Shown here in pieces: positions 38,047 to 48,092 of a stretch of DNA of 64,000 bases. Made by a program: the position numbers and the translations under genes. The stretch spans positions 992,001 through 1,056,000 of the forward strand of contig NZ_CP159253.1 of assembly GCF_040438645.1 (NCBI RefSeq), given 5' to 3'. The notes under the pieces are model-generated. The model saw nothing but the letters and a program-made list of their open reading frames with translations, was not told where the DNA came from and did not search any database. Positions within the stretch are counted from its first letter, which is position 1. Every line of letters begins with the position of its first letter. This DNA is from Mesorhizobium sp. WSM2240. GTDB taxonomy: Bacteria; Pseudomonadota; Alphaproteobacteria; Rhizobiales; Rhizobiaceae.

Positions 38047-38299
38047 GCAGGTGATCGCGGATAGGTCGGTCGTCGATACGCCGGAGACCTGCTTCGGGCA
38101 GGCATGGTTGGCCTCTACAGAATTTAACCCGCAGAGGGTAAAGGGCTGTGGTCTCTGCGTGCTATTTGTTCCGGAAATCGTCTGCGGGATCTTCTACGTG
38201 CGGCCGAGATAGTGGTTGACGACATTGTGGGTCACGCGTCGACGATGACGCTGCGTGTCGCGAGCGACCGCAACGACCGTCTCGTTAGGATGTCGCGCC

Positions 38300-39163
38300 T
38301 CAGTGCTTCAAGATCTGGCTGAGGAATAGCTTTGTTCTGTCGTGCTGCGGATTGGTGAAGAAGTCGTGCGGCTTGCCCTCTTCAACGATCCGGCCTTCAT
38401 CCATAAAGATCACCCGGTCCGCGACAGAGCGTGCGAAACCCATCTCGTGGGTTACGCACACCATGGTCATGCCGTCGCGCGCGAGACTGGTCATCGTCTC
38501 GAGGACTTCGGCGACCATCTCCGGATCGAGCGACGATGTCGGCTCATCGAAGAGCATGACGGCTGGCTCCATGCAGAGCGACCGGGCAATGGCGACGCGC
38601 TGCTGCTGGCCTCCTGAGAGCTGACCGGGGAATTTGTTCGCCTGCTCGGGTATGCGTACGCGCTCGAGGAATTTGAGCGCAATCTTCCTTGCCTCCGCCT
38701 CGGGCACGCCCTTGATCCACATCGGGGCTGCCATGCAGTTCATCAGCACCGTCATATGCGGGAAGAGATTGAAGTGCTGGAACACCATGCCGACGTTCTT
38801 GCGCACTTCAGCCACGTCGCGCATCTTGCTGTGCAACCTGATCCCATTGACGGTGATCTCGCCCTCCTGGTGCGCCTCAAGCCGGTTGAAGCAGCGGACC
38901 AGCGTCGACTTTCCCGATCCGGAGGGGCCGCAGATGACGACGCGTTCGCCTTTGCGGACGGTGAGATTGATATCAGTCAATGCTCTGAAGGCACCGTACC
39001 ACTTCGAGACGTTTTTGGCTTCGATGATTGCTTCGCTCACTGCCACTTGCCTCTGGCTCGATGACTTCCGACCCGAACTTTGCTCAGGATACGGCATATG
39101 GGCAAGCGCCTCGGAGTACCGGTTTGGACCGCCCTTCACTTGCCTTATACTCTCGACGGTCAT
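38300..39163 (-). CDS. Polar amino-acid ABC transporter ATPase
   Basis: A 287-residue protein from the ATG at 39163, with AGGAG nine bases upstream. Walker A is GPSGSGKS, the signature is [15 protein letters not shown], Walker B is [13 protein letters not shown] and the switch His is VTHEM. These are the HisP/GlnQ type. About 45 residues precede the usual start ([20 protein letters not shown]), a modest N-terminal extension. The start overlaps the restored permease stop as ATGA, so the genes are translationally coupled. It energises amino-acid uptake. Confidence 0.93.
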   Translation of the reverse strand: MTVESIRQVKGGPNRYSEALAHMPYPEQSSGRKSSSQRQVAVSEAIIEAKNVSKWYGAFRALTDINLTVRKGERVVICGPSGSGKSTLVRCFNRLEAHQEGEITVNGIRLHSKMRDVAEVRKNVGMVFQHFNLFPHMTVLMNCMAAPMWIKGVPEAEARKIALKFLERVRIPEQANKFPGQLSGGQQQRVAIARSLCMEPAVMLFDEPTSSLDPEMVAEVLETMTSLARDGMTMVCVTHEMGFARSVADRVIFMDEGRIVEEGKPHDFFTNPQHDRTKLFLSQILKH

Positions 39164-40133
39164 CGCACCTTGCTCCTGGCGTAGTAGCGCTCGATCCTGG
39201 ACTGAATCAGCTCGAGGCAGATGGAGAGAATCCAATAGATGATCGCCGCCGCTACAGCATCTCCATATGGTTGAAGGTGGCCTGGCCCAGGGTGCGAGCA
39301 AGGAACGTCAGTTCCCACACGCCCAGCACCGAGACGAGCGAGCTGTCCTTCAGCATCCCAATGAACATGTTTCCCGTAGGAGGGATGATTACCGGAAGCG
39401 CCTGCGGCAGAATGATCCTGCGCATGGTGAGGCCGAAGCCGAACCCCATGGACCGGGACGCCTCCCATTGACCGCGGTCGATGCTCGCAATGCCGGACCG
39501 GAAGATTTCCGTCATGTACGCACCAACACAAAGCGAGAGTGCCAACACGCCTGATGGGACGGCATCCATCACGATGCCCAGCTGCGGCAGGCCGAGATAG
39601 ATCAGATAAATCTGCATCAGAAGCGGCAGGCCGCGGAAAAACGACGTGTAAAAGCTGGCGATGGCGTAGGCGAAGCCGTTGCTTGACAGTTTTGCAATAG
39701 CGGCAAAAATTGCGATAGTAGACGCACAAACGAGTGAGATCGCCGAAACGTAAAGCGTCGTCACCACACCCTGCGTAATCAGGAATGGCAGATTCTTCCA
39801 AATAAAAGGCATGCTTAAGTCAAATGTCTCGAAGAACGCGAGAAACAGGATCAATAACTCAAACCACACGACGCCGATTTGCACCTTTAGTGGGGCAAAA
39901 CCTATCAGGATGAGATTGAGGCAGAAAATAACCGCAATCACAAACGCGATCGCGAAGCGCCCGTAAAAGCCGCTTTCCAGCGGCTCGCCAATGACTGGCC
40001 GCATGAGATCGCCCATGGTCGTGCCCGTCAAGTTGAACGCCAAAAATACCGCAAGAACGACTGCGAAGATCGAGGCGATGAACCATGGTTTATGGACAAG
40101 AATCTCGGATTCGACCGTATCCTGATAGAGCAT
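39160..40133 (-). CDS. Polar amino-acid ABC transporter permease, frameshifted near the C-terminus
   Basis: From 40133 the frame gives a HisM-type permease with several membrane helices ([39 protein letters not shown]) and the EAA loop [20 protein letters not shown]. It stops at 39252 after NHMEML. The next frame continues without a gap, [20 protein letters not shown] to YYARSKVR, and stops at 39160 in an ATGA overlap with the ATPase. One base is therefore missing at about 39254, or the read is wrong. As written, the last membrane helix is lost. Some residues before the EAA loop also serve the [10 protein letters not shown] start of the transport domain. Confidence 0.88.
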
Positions 40134-40193
40134 GAGCAGTCCTCTAAAGAAAGAAGCGACCCAGGCTAGCCTTGGTCGCTAGCTTCACGATCT

Positions 40194-41033
40194 CTATTTG
40201 TCGGTGGTGTAGTCCACACCGTACCACTTCATTGACAGCTTTGAGAGCGTGCCGTCCTCTTTCATGCTCTGGACAGCGGCCGCAACACTGTCGCTGAATT
40301 CCTTGTCGCCATGAAGCAGTGGGATGACGCCCGGCGCGGAATATAGCGGGTCGCCAAGAAGCTTTATTGGATAACTGCCACTAATTGCATCTTCCGCATA
40401 AGTTTGGTCAGTGATAACTGCATCAAGCCGGACTCCATCGCCCAGCCGGAGGTCATCGAACGCTACATTGGTGCTTGCGTAGGTCTTAACTGCGCCCGGT
40501 TTGAATTGATATTTTACGGGCTGTGCGCCTATCCAGTCGGGGCTGAAAGTTTGGTTTGCGTATGATTCTGCCGCGGAGCCTGCGGTAACGCCTATCGTTT
40601 TGCCGTCTAGATCGGCAAGTTTGGTCGCCTTGCTGTCCTTGTGCACAACAGCGACCGCCGGCTGGTAGAAGTAAATAGCAGGGAAGTCGAATTTCTCGGC
40701 ACGAGCCGCGGTTGGCGTCATCTGACCCATGGCCATGTCCCAGCGGCCCTGCCAATTGCCGGAAGTGATGATGTCCCAACTCGGCGTTACGAACTTGATC
40801 TGCACGCCCAGATGTTCGGCGACACCCTTCGCAACGTCGATGTCGTAACCGTCGAGCTGGTGATTGTCGTTCAGGAACGACATTTTCCCCCAGTCCGTCC
40901 CGACTGCCACCGTTAGCGTCTTTGACGCCTCTACCTTGTCGAGCACGCTCCCGGCATTAGCTGCGCCTGTCGTAGCCGCGATCCCGACCGCAAGCGATGC
41001 CGCGGCTGCAACCATCGCCAAAATTCTGTTCAT
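40194..41033 (-). CDS. Polar amino-acid ABC transporter binding protein 2
   Basis: A 279-residue paralogue of binding protein 1. Signal peptide MNRILAMVAAAASLAVGIAA ends near ANA; the mature part begins GSVLDKVEASKTLTVAVGTD. I use the ATG at 41033 because GGGGA lies eight bases before it and the length then equals the paralogue. It is followed by permease and ATPase. A TTGCAACA-type operator lies about 100 bases upstream, within a promoter region duplicated at 47 kb. Confidence 0.92.
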   Translation of the reverse strand: MNRILAMVAAAASLAVGIAATTGAANAGSVLDKVEASKTLTVAVGTDWGKMSFLNDNHQLDGYDIDVAKGVAEHLGVQIKFVTPSWDIITSGNWQGRWDMAMGQMTPTAARAEKFDFPAIYFYQPAVAVVHKDSKATKLADLDGKTIGVTAGSAAESYANQTFSPDWIGAQPVKYQFKPGAVKTYASTNVAFDDLRLGDGVRLDAVITDQTYAEDAISGSYPIKLLGDPLYSAPGVIPLLHGDKEFSDSVAAAVQSMKEDGTLSKLSMKWYGVDYTTDK

Positions 41034-41112
41034 GGACATTTCCCCTGTCTTTCGTTGCTTTTTCCTTGGCCGGCACTGGCGCACTCCCTGACCGGCAGCA
41101 GTTCAAATTCTA

Positions 41113-41280
41113 CCTTGTCGCTACCGACTTTGCAACAGATGTTCGCGCTTGCCACAGAATGGTTCATATGGATCACTGCCAATGTGGCTCGCATCTCCTA
41201 TTGAGGCTTGATGAGAACGACCGCGAGAGTGCATCGAGCTGAACCACAAAAATTATCCCGCCTCTGCTGGGAGCTGAGGC
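41113..41280 (-). repeat. Promoter region duplicated at 47000-47166
   Basis: CTTGTCGCTACCGACTTTGC to CTGCTGGGAGCTGAGG matches, with scattered changes, CTTGTCGCGACCGACTTTGC to CTCGCTGGGAGGTCAC at 47 kb. Shared pieces include GCAACAGATGTT, CATATGGATCA, GAGAGTGCATC and CACAAAAA. The two copies control different genes (binding protein 2 and racemase 1), so a regulatory region was duplicated. Confidence 0.7.
41130..41147. promoter_or_regulatory. Putative RpiR operator, transport operon
   Basis: TTGCAACA-GA-TGTTCGCG: the left half is perfect against TTGCAACA-NN-TGTTGCAA, the right half partly so. ATGGATCA follows 20 bases to the right (41168-41175), as at 47055 and 56595. It lies about 97 bases before binding protein 2. 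Confidence 0.6.
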
Positions 41281-41299
41281 CAACTTCTCGCCCATGCTG

Positions 41300-41640
41300 A
41301 CGATAGCCCATCCCTATCAGCCTGAACGGCCCACCGCGAAGGCATAAGTGACGCCTGCGGCGTTGGCCGTTCCAGGCCGGTCGTTCATCACGTGGACCCA
41401 CAACCGGCAGCGATTCCGGTGGCCCCGGCCGGGTCAAGCACCGGCAGTGGGGTTTCATCACAGAAGACCCGTGCCTGCTCGTGGGTGATCTGAAGTGCCG
41501 CTCGTAGAGCGGGCGCAGCCGTCACGCGAGATGCTTCAGCCACAGGCCCAGCGTTGTGCGGTCAAGATGGATGCCTTGCGCGGCCAACATCTGCATGTGC
41601 GGTGATATTGCCCCGATCTCGCCGCCATGCCCCAGGGCGC
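41300..41640 (-). mobile_element. IS66 TnpC remnant
   Basis: Minus-strand frames give WVYVMNDRPGTANAAGVTYA and, further on, IHLDRTTLGLWLKHLA, both segments of IS66 TnpC. Frames are broken throughout. Confidence 0.6.
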
Positions 41641-42405
41641 GGTTCCATGGTGGCTCCAGTTCCGCTGTAACCAGCCGGTCGGCGGCGTAACGGACAGAGA
41701 ACCTGGTCGCGGCGATCGGCTGCCTGGCGCCTTGGCCTAGGCGGCGGCAGCGATCGCGCCCGACTAGAAGACACGCAGCAGTTTTTCCTCAATAGCATCA
41801 TCGACACGCAGTCCGCCAAAGGCGATGCAGCGCGGCTCGACCATTGTCGAGGGATCGCTTCAGCCCTTTCCCAACTGACGTATCTTCATAGCTGCCCCGG
41901 ATCAATGCGAGCCATTCCTCGCGCGTCCTGCGTCGGTTCCTGTTCGATCAGCGGCCGGGCCAAATCCGAGCGCAGCACGAAACTTACCATAGGCATTGGC
42001 GCCGCCGAATGCTGGCGTAGAAGATCGCGTTCGTACTCGTTGAGACTGCCCTTCAGTCCCAGCAGCGATCGGTTATTGCCCCATTGCGGCGCATAGACCG
42101 TCTCTTGGTCTATCAATACGTATCGACGAAGCGACACTTCACGGGCCCCTACTGCCGACTTTGCCGGGGACCGATCTCTGCAAATATCTGGTCGAAGCGG
42201 GCTCGGGCGACGCGCCGGGCGGCAGACCAACGAAATCGCCACCGGTGGTTGGTATTCGACACCAGCCGAGCCCTGTCAGCCGGTCACGCATCGTGTGTTG
42301 AAGCGTGCTGCCCTCCCGATTGTGCAGAACTTGATGGGCCGACGACTGGGGTACATAAAGAATTGCCTTACGCTCCAAACGGTTCCGGCTGATCCTCTCA
42401 TGCAT
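41640..42405 (-). pseudogene. Large serine recombinase, decayed
   Basis: Reading leftwards on the minus strand: MHERISRNRLERKAILYVPQ, SSAHQVLHNREGSTLQHTMR (resolvase N-terminus with the catalytic Ser region), VLIDQETVYAPQWGNNRSLL, GLKGSLNEYERDLLRQHS, then RCIAFGGLRVDDAIEEKLLR of the zinc-ribbon part. Several stops and deletions break it. It is one of three large serine recombinases in the window. Confidence 0.65.
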
Positions 42406-43566
42406 CGTGACCCGTGGCCTCCCAGAGCTATGGCGGAAACTGGGTGATGACGGTTTGAGGAAGGCGGCGTATCGAGGCGGGTGACAAAGCCTGCCAGAAC
42501 CTCACGAAGGAGCGATACGCCATGAAGACAGATACCACCGTTGTTTCCTTTCCGCATCCCGACACACTCGATGATCCCCTGACATCGGTTCTGCGCGAGG
42601 GCGCCCGGCGACTTCTGGCGCAGGCCGTCGAGGCGGAAGCCGAGGCATTCCTGGCCGCCTTGGCCGACGAGCGCCTGGCCGATGGGCGGGCCCGCTTGGT
42701 ACGCCACGGGCATGGCCCTGAGAGAACGATCCAGACGGGGATCGGCCCGGTTGCGGTGAGCCGTGTCAAGCTGCGCGACCGGGCCGCGGAGGCCTCCGGC
42801 GACGACCGCATCACCTTCACTTCGGCGATCTTGCCGAAATGGGCGCGGCGGACGAAGAGCCTCGACGCGCTGCTGCCGGTCCTTTACCTGCGTGGCATCT
42901 CGACCGGCGATTTCCAGGAGGCGCTTGCCGCGCTTCTCGGCAAGGACGCACCGAACCTGTCGCCGTCGGTGATCGGACGGCTGAAGGAGGAGTGGCAGGC
43001 CGACTATGATCGCTGGCAGCGCCGCGACCTCTCGGCCCGCCATTATGTCTACATCTGGGCCGACGGGGTCTATCTTCAGGCGCGCATGGAGGATGATGCC
43101 GCCTGCATGCTGGTTGTCATCGGCGCGACGCCGGAAGGCAGGAAGGAACTGGTCGGCTTTCAGGTCGGCGTGCGAGAAAGCGCGCAGAGTTGGCGCGAGT
43201 TGCTCGTTGATCTGAAGGCCCGCGGGCTTTCGGTCGTACCGCAGATCGCCGTCGGCGACGGCGCGATCGGCTTCTGGAAGGCGCTTGAGGAGATTTTTCC
43301 GTCGACCCGGCATCAACGGTGTTGGCAGCACAAGGTCCTCAACGTGCTCAACAAGGTGCCGAAATCGGTGCAGCCGAACATGAAGGCCGATCTCAGGGAG
43401 ATCCGCGACGCGCCCGATCGGGCGACCTCCGAGGTTGCGATGGCCATTTTCGTCGACAAATACGAGGCCAAATATCCCAAGGCCGTCGACTGCCTGACGA
43501 AGGACCGCGAGGCGCTGCTGACCTTCTTCGACTTCCCGGCCGAGCACTGGGACCATCTGCGCACCT

Positions 43567-44072
43567 CGGATGAGATCGACAAGCGCTATGTTGTGACGAG
43601 CCCTAAAACCTCCCCGAGTATGTTCTTTGGTTCGACCGCGTCGCTGGTGTTCTTCCGTCACGACCGCCCCATTCACAGCCGCCGCGCGCAGGGGGCAGTC
43701 AAGGCTGGCCGCGTTTTTACGCGGCCACCGCAAGGCTTGGGCCTTGACCGACCCGAGCACGGCGGCCCGATCGGATCGGGTTGCAAGGCGCAACTGGAAA
43801 TACCCAACGCAGTCCGCTACGGATGAGATCGACAAGCGCTATGTTGTGACGAGCCCTAAAACCTCCCCGAGTATGTTCTTTGGTTCGACCGCGTCGCTGG
43901 TGTTCTTCCGTCACGACCGCCCCATTCACAGCCGCCGCGCGCAGGGGGCAGTCAAGGCTGGCCGCGTTTTTACGCGGCCACCGCAAGGCTTGGGCCTTGA
44001 CCGACCCGAGCACGGCGGCCCGATCGGATCGGGTTGCAAGGCGCAACTGGAAATACCCGACGCAGTCCGCTA
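43567..44072 (+). repeat. 253-bp direct tandem repeat, two units
   Basis: CGGATGAGATCGACAAGCGC begins at 43567 and again at 43820. The two units (43567-43819, 43820-44072) differ by one base that I can see (ACCCAACGC against ACCCGACGC). The repeat makes the interrupted IS256 frame read on to 43826 with a nonsense tail. The unit contains no recognised gene and lies just outside the IS110 transposase. Confidence 0.85.
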
Positions 44073-44140
44073 TTGTCGTCGTGCGCGGGCGACCTCGTGG
44101 CGAAGCGTGGTGCATCGGCTGAAAGCGCCGCCGGGCCGCC

Positions 44141-45379
44141 TTATTCGAGCCTTGCCGGACTGAGGCGCCCGCGCGCCTTTTCCTTTGGCAGGCGCGGGCG
44201 CCAAGCCTCAACGAAGTGTTCGTATCCTTTCTGGGCCTGCTCGGCGACGCGCATCTCCTGGTTCCGCAGATCCTTGACATTGTAGGCATAGGTCGGTCCG
44301 CGGCTGTTGCCCTTCTTCTGCGGCTTGCCGGCCTGCAACTCCATGCTGCGCATCTTGTGTGCAACGAGACTGGGTCTCGCCCAGAGGTAGTCCGCCTCTT
44401 TCGTCAACATATGCCAGACGAGCACCGTCAGCTTGTGCGCCACGGCGACGGCGGCAACCTGATGGCCGCGCCGGGCCCGGATGCGGACAAAGAACGCATG
44501 GAGCGGCCCCGGGGTCTTGGCGGCCGCCCAGGCGGCTTCCACCAGCATCGCGCGGGCATGGCTGCGTCCGACCTTGCTGATCCGTCCGTGATGGGCAGCG
44601 CCGAGCCCCGACTGGCGCACTCGTGGGTTCAGGCCGAAATAGCTCACCAGCTTTTGCGGGCTGGAAAAACGGCCGATGTCGCCGATCGCCGCCATCAACC
44701 CGGCCGCCACCGCCAGATTGACGCCAGTGATTGTGAGCAGCCGTTTGATCGCCGCATCGTCGAGCGCGCGCTCGGCAATCTCCCGGTCAAGCACGCGGAG
44801 ATCGTCACCCAGCCGATCCAGTTCCCGGATATGGCGCTCGATTGCGGCGCGCTCGTCATCCGGCACCGGCTGTCCGATGAGCCAGGCACGACCGAGCCGC
44901 CCGAACAGGTCCGCATGGGGACACCGTGGAATCAGATGAGCGTAGAGGATCGAATGTACCTCGTTCTTGATCCGGGTCCGATGCCGCACGACCTGGTAGC
45001 GCCGCGCGACCAGTCTGCGCATCCGCTCGGTGGCGGCATCCGGTGTCCAGATCTCCGGCAGGTAGCCGGCTGCGTACAAGCTGGCCAGCGTGCCGGCGTC
45101 GATCTTGTCGGTCTTCACATGGGCGTGCGCGATCGCCTTCACCTGCAGCGGGTTGGCGATCACCACCCGCTTCACGCATGGCGACAGCACCCGAGAGACC
45201 GCCATGCAGTTGCCAGTGGCTTCGATGACCACCTCGTCGTCGGCCAGAAGGGTTTTGCCGAAGCCTTCCAGCGCGGTTCGCGTCATGTCGACCCGGCCCA
45301 CATGCCGCAGTCGACCATCTTCCCAGATCACCACCTCCCCAAAGGTGCGGTGCGTGTCGATTCCGATTACACGTCGCAT
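44141..45379 (-). mobile_element. IS110-family transposase, intact
   Basis: A 412-residue transposase: MRRVIGIDTHRTFGEVVIWE (first Asp), EVVIEATGNCMAVSRVL (Glu), HVKTDKIDAGTLASLY (Asp pair), then the C-terminal ITGVNLAVAAGLMAAIGDIG, SYFGLNPRVRQSGLG and the conserved Ser region. No frameshift is visible, so this is one of the few elements here that could be active. It sits inside the IS256 element. Confidence 0.9.
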
Positions 45380-46143
45380 TCCCTTGTCTCCTCTCGATCA
45401 GTTAGTGGGGAGCCGCGGGCGACACGACAACTACGGATTCGCGCTCTCAGCGCAACCGGGCGAGTCGCAGAGGCGGCCATCTACTAACACGAGCTCGCAG
45501 CTCAACGTACTGGATCGGCCTGCCCGCACCTTCGTGCTCCCGGTGCCTCTGTCCCGGATGGTCGCACCATACGCCGCGATCGCGAAAACCGCAGCCGGAG
45601 ATCGGCACCGAGAATCTTATACCGGTTACGAATCCGATCGAAAGCGTCTTCGCCACCGTCCGGCACCGCACGGTGCGCACCAAGGGAAGCCTGTCGCACA
45701 GGACGGCCCGGCTTATGGTCTTCAAGCTCGTCATGAGCGCTGCCAAAACCTGGCGTCGGCTGAAGGGCGAAAATCAGTTGCCAAGGGTCATCGCCGGCGT
45801 CAAATTCACCGACGGTGTCGCTGACTCGCTGACGCCGGACCACCGCGCCGCCTGATCGGCCTCGTCACCCAATTCCGACCATAGCTCGGCCTCCCATCGC
45901 ACGGCGCGATCGCCGTCGACGTGGTCGGGGATCAGGCGCAGCAAAGCCTGCTCAGCCGCCGGCGCGTCTCTTCCGGCAGCGCCTAGCGCGGCGGCGGCCG
46001 GGCGGACTTCCCAGCAGGCTGATTGGAGAACAGATCGAACGATGTGTTGCGCTAAGCAAAGAACTTGCTATGGAATACGAGTTCCGGCATCATCTTACCG
46101 CGGGGAACGGGCCTCAGCCACGGTCCCCCGCACTTAAGGGCCT

Positions 46144-46932
46144 TTAGATTAGGCCCGTGAAGGGCTTGCGCACCAACCCTCGTACGAAGAACTCGACCAT
46201 CGAGGTGAAGTCGAAGACAGGAATTTGGGTCGCCTGCTGAATCGCATGGGCGTAAGGCGGCAGATCGCCGCATTCCAGCAACAGCATCCCAATGTCGGGG
46301 CGCTCCTTTTGTAGAGCTACCGCAGTATTGACTAGGTCAGCCTGGCAGCCGCCGACGTCCAGGTCGCCCTCGGGTCTAACATAAGAGGGCGCGAATACGG
46401 GAGTGTCCTCCAGCCCGACGACGACAACCCTACGGCCAATATCGGCTCGCAACCCGCTCGCTTCCAACATGTCCTGAGTTAGCGCAGGCTTGTTTGCCAC
46501 AATGATGCCGAGGGCCTGGTTCGATGGAAGCATCATTTCGAGAAAAGGAGCGAGGAGAAGGGGCGATAGGAACACCGGCACGTCTACCGCGTCACGCACC
46601 GCTTGCTGGTACCGAATCGAGTACCCGCAGTTACAGGCGATCAACTGAGCGCCCTCACGAACGAGCTCACGAGCAGTCTGCACCACAGCCGCTGTCATCT
46701 TGTCGCCGTCACTCGCAAAGATCGACGCATTGTTGAGACCGGGCACTGTCTTGTAGCGCACGGGGACGCTCCAAGTTGTCGCATTGCCAGTGTCTCCGGG
46801 TAAATAAGGGCGGACGCCGGGGGTAGGCCAGCGTTCAGTTAGCATGATTCCAAGGGGCGCGCCGTGGAACGCCAAGCCCTGCTTCACCCAGGCGGGCCAC
46901 CGCTTACCTTTGGTAGGATAAGAATCGAGCAT
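46144..46932 (-). CDS. Asp/Glu racemase-superfamily protein 1
   Basis: A 262-residue protein with the two-cysteine plan of the Asp/Glu/hydantoin racemase superfamily: first Cys region IACNCGYSIRYQQ (C100, C102) and second LLLECGDLPPYAHA (C221). It starts MLDSYPTKGKRWPAW. Members racemise amino acids or isomerise/cleave related small acids; the exact reaction is unknown. A TTGCAACA-type operator lies 85 bases upstream in a promoter duplicated from the transport operon. A distant homologue ends the cluster at 60.9 kb. Bases 45888-46143 hold only IS flank. Confidence 0.8.
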   Translation of the reverse strand: MLDSYPTKGKRWPAWVKQGLAFHGAPLGIMLTERWPTPGVRPYLPGDTGNATTWSVPVRYKTVPGLNNASIFASDGDKMTAAVVQTARELVREGAQLIACNCGYSIRYQQAVRDAVDVPVFLSPLLLAPFLEMMLPSNQALGIIVANKPALTQDMLEASGLRADIGRRVVVVGLEDTPVFAPSYVRPEGDLDVGGCQADLVNTAVALQKERPDIGMLLLECGDLPPYAHAIQQATQIPVFDFTSMVEFFVRGLVRKPFTGLI

Positions 46933-46999
46933 TGGGATATCACCTTTTTAGCAGCCCATACCTTCTGATGGGCGGTTATTATCGCGGCCTCTATCGCTA

Positions 47000-47166
47000 G
47001 CTTGTCGCGACCGACTTTGCAACAGATGTTTGCGCTATCCATGAAATGTCGCATATGGATCATCCAATGCAGGCGGCTCAGTCTTCCGTCGGGCTTGACG
47101 AACGGTGACCGAGAGAGTGCATCCAGATGAAATCACAAAAACTGTCTCGCCTCGCTGGGAGGTCAC
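47000..47166 (-). repeat. Promoter region duplicated at 41113-41280
   Basis: Second copy of the duplicated promoter segment described at 41113; here it reads towards racemase 1. The match continues about 100 bases past the operator, so more than the binding site was copied. Confidence 0.7.
47017..47034. promoter_or_regulatory. Putative RpiR operator, racemase 1
   Basis: TTGCAACA-GA-TGTTTGCG matches the 8-2-8 dyad consensus in 14 of 16 arm positions. ATGGATCA lies 20 bases to its right (47055-47062). Confidence 0.6.
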
Positions 47167-47229
47167 AAGCGCCGTGGCGGCAACGAGGCCGGGCCCGCGG
47201 GCCCCGATGGCTCTGCCGCAGGAACTGAA

Positions 47230-47390
47230 TCAGCGCTAGAGGACGGATGAGAACGCTTCGGCATCGACAACCATGAACGCTATGTCGGAAGCTGTTGAAC
47301 GAGCTCGGCTTCTCGCACATGAGCGCCAGGCCGCGCCATCCATGGGCAGGACGCTCGTGTCATGGACGTGTTCAAAAACTCGCGCATGTT
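47230..47390 (+). mobile_element. IS630-type scrap
   Basis: NHERYVGKLLNELGFSHMSA across two frames, then RPRHPWAGR, resembles the N-terminal helix-turn-helix region of IS630 transposases (VGKLLNELGFSHMSARPRHP). The piece is short and broken. Bases 47391-47685 are not assignable beyond IS110 flank. Confidence 0.45.
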
Positions 47391-47685
47391 GAGTGCCCTT
47401 CTCTGATTGGGGTCGTCGATGTCAAGCTGCTCCTGTTCTTTTTCCGGATCGTATCGTCCGCGGGTCACGCGCTTCTCTTCGCGGTCGGCGCTTGGGGCCG
47501 CCGCATGATGGGATCAGGAGAGCGAGACGTCTCTATCTGTTTCACGACCTTGCGAACCTTGGTTCGGCAGGTTCGGGACACCCAACGAGATCGCCTCGCC
47601 CATCGCCCCCACGGAACGATCCGGGCATCGCCCTTTCGGACGAAAGCTTTGTTCGTGTTCTTTGCCTCCTTTGATTTGTCTCGGG

Positions 47686-48069
47686 TCACGCCGCCAATGC
47701 GGCAGGCTCCTTTCCAAAGCGTAACTCGGTCGCGTCGGCCCACATGCGATGGAGGATGACGGCAAGCTTGCGGGCGACTGCTACCCGGGCCCGCGCCATG
47801 CCGCGGCGTTTGGCGATGTTCATGCCCCAGGCGCGCAAGCTCGACCATTTCTTCGAGCGCACGAGCAGCGAATGCGCCGCCTCGTAGAGGGCGGTGCGGG
47901 CGAGTTCGTCGCCGCAGCGGCTGACCTTGCCTTGGATGTCGGTCTCACCGGACTGGTGGCGCGCCGGCGCCAGCCCCAGATGCGCTCCCACCGCCTGCGA
48001 GGAGCCGAACCGCTCCGGTCGGTCGATTGTGGCGCGGAAGGTGAGCGCCGTGATCGGCCCTGGTCCCAC
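47686..48069 (-). mobile_element. IS110-family C-terminal remnant
   Basis: [40 protein letters not shown] and [20 protein letters not shown] are the C-terminal transposase_20 domain. The N-terminal DEDD domain is absent; the serine recombinase stop follows 24 bases away. Confidence 0.7.
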
Positions 48070-48092
48070 GTCATAATGCCCATCTCGCTACG

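Larger units (their letters stand above)
42425..45887 (+). mobile_element. IS256-family element split by an IS110 insertion
   Basis: The left end GAGCTATGGCGGAAACTGGG and right end (reverse strand) GAGCTATGGTCGGAATTGGG are inverted repeats. The transposase starts at 42522 (MKTDTTVVSFPHPDTLDDPL) and includes IWADGVYLQARMEDDAACML (first Asp), VGVRESAQSWRELLVDLKAR and VGDGAIGFWKALEE. It breaks after HWDHLRTS at about 43567. The missing C-terminus, NPIESVFATVRHRTVRTKGS to MSAAKTWRRL, resumes at about 45628 and ends at 45855. The 2-kb insert contains a 253-bp tandem repeat and an intact IS110. Confidence 0.85.

Noticed and set aside
43567..44072. CRISPR-like array
   Set aside because: Only two contiguous 253-bp units with no spacers; it is a tandem duplication. 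No CRISPR array or cas gene is visible in the window.
47391..47685. Possible gene in the GRYDPEKEQEQLDIDDPNQR frame
   Set aside because: Short, no start or ribosome site, and embedded in IS630/IS110 debris.
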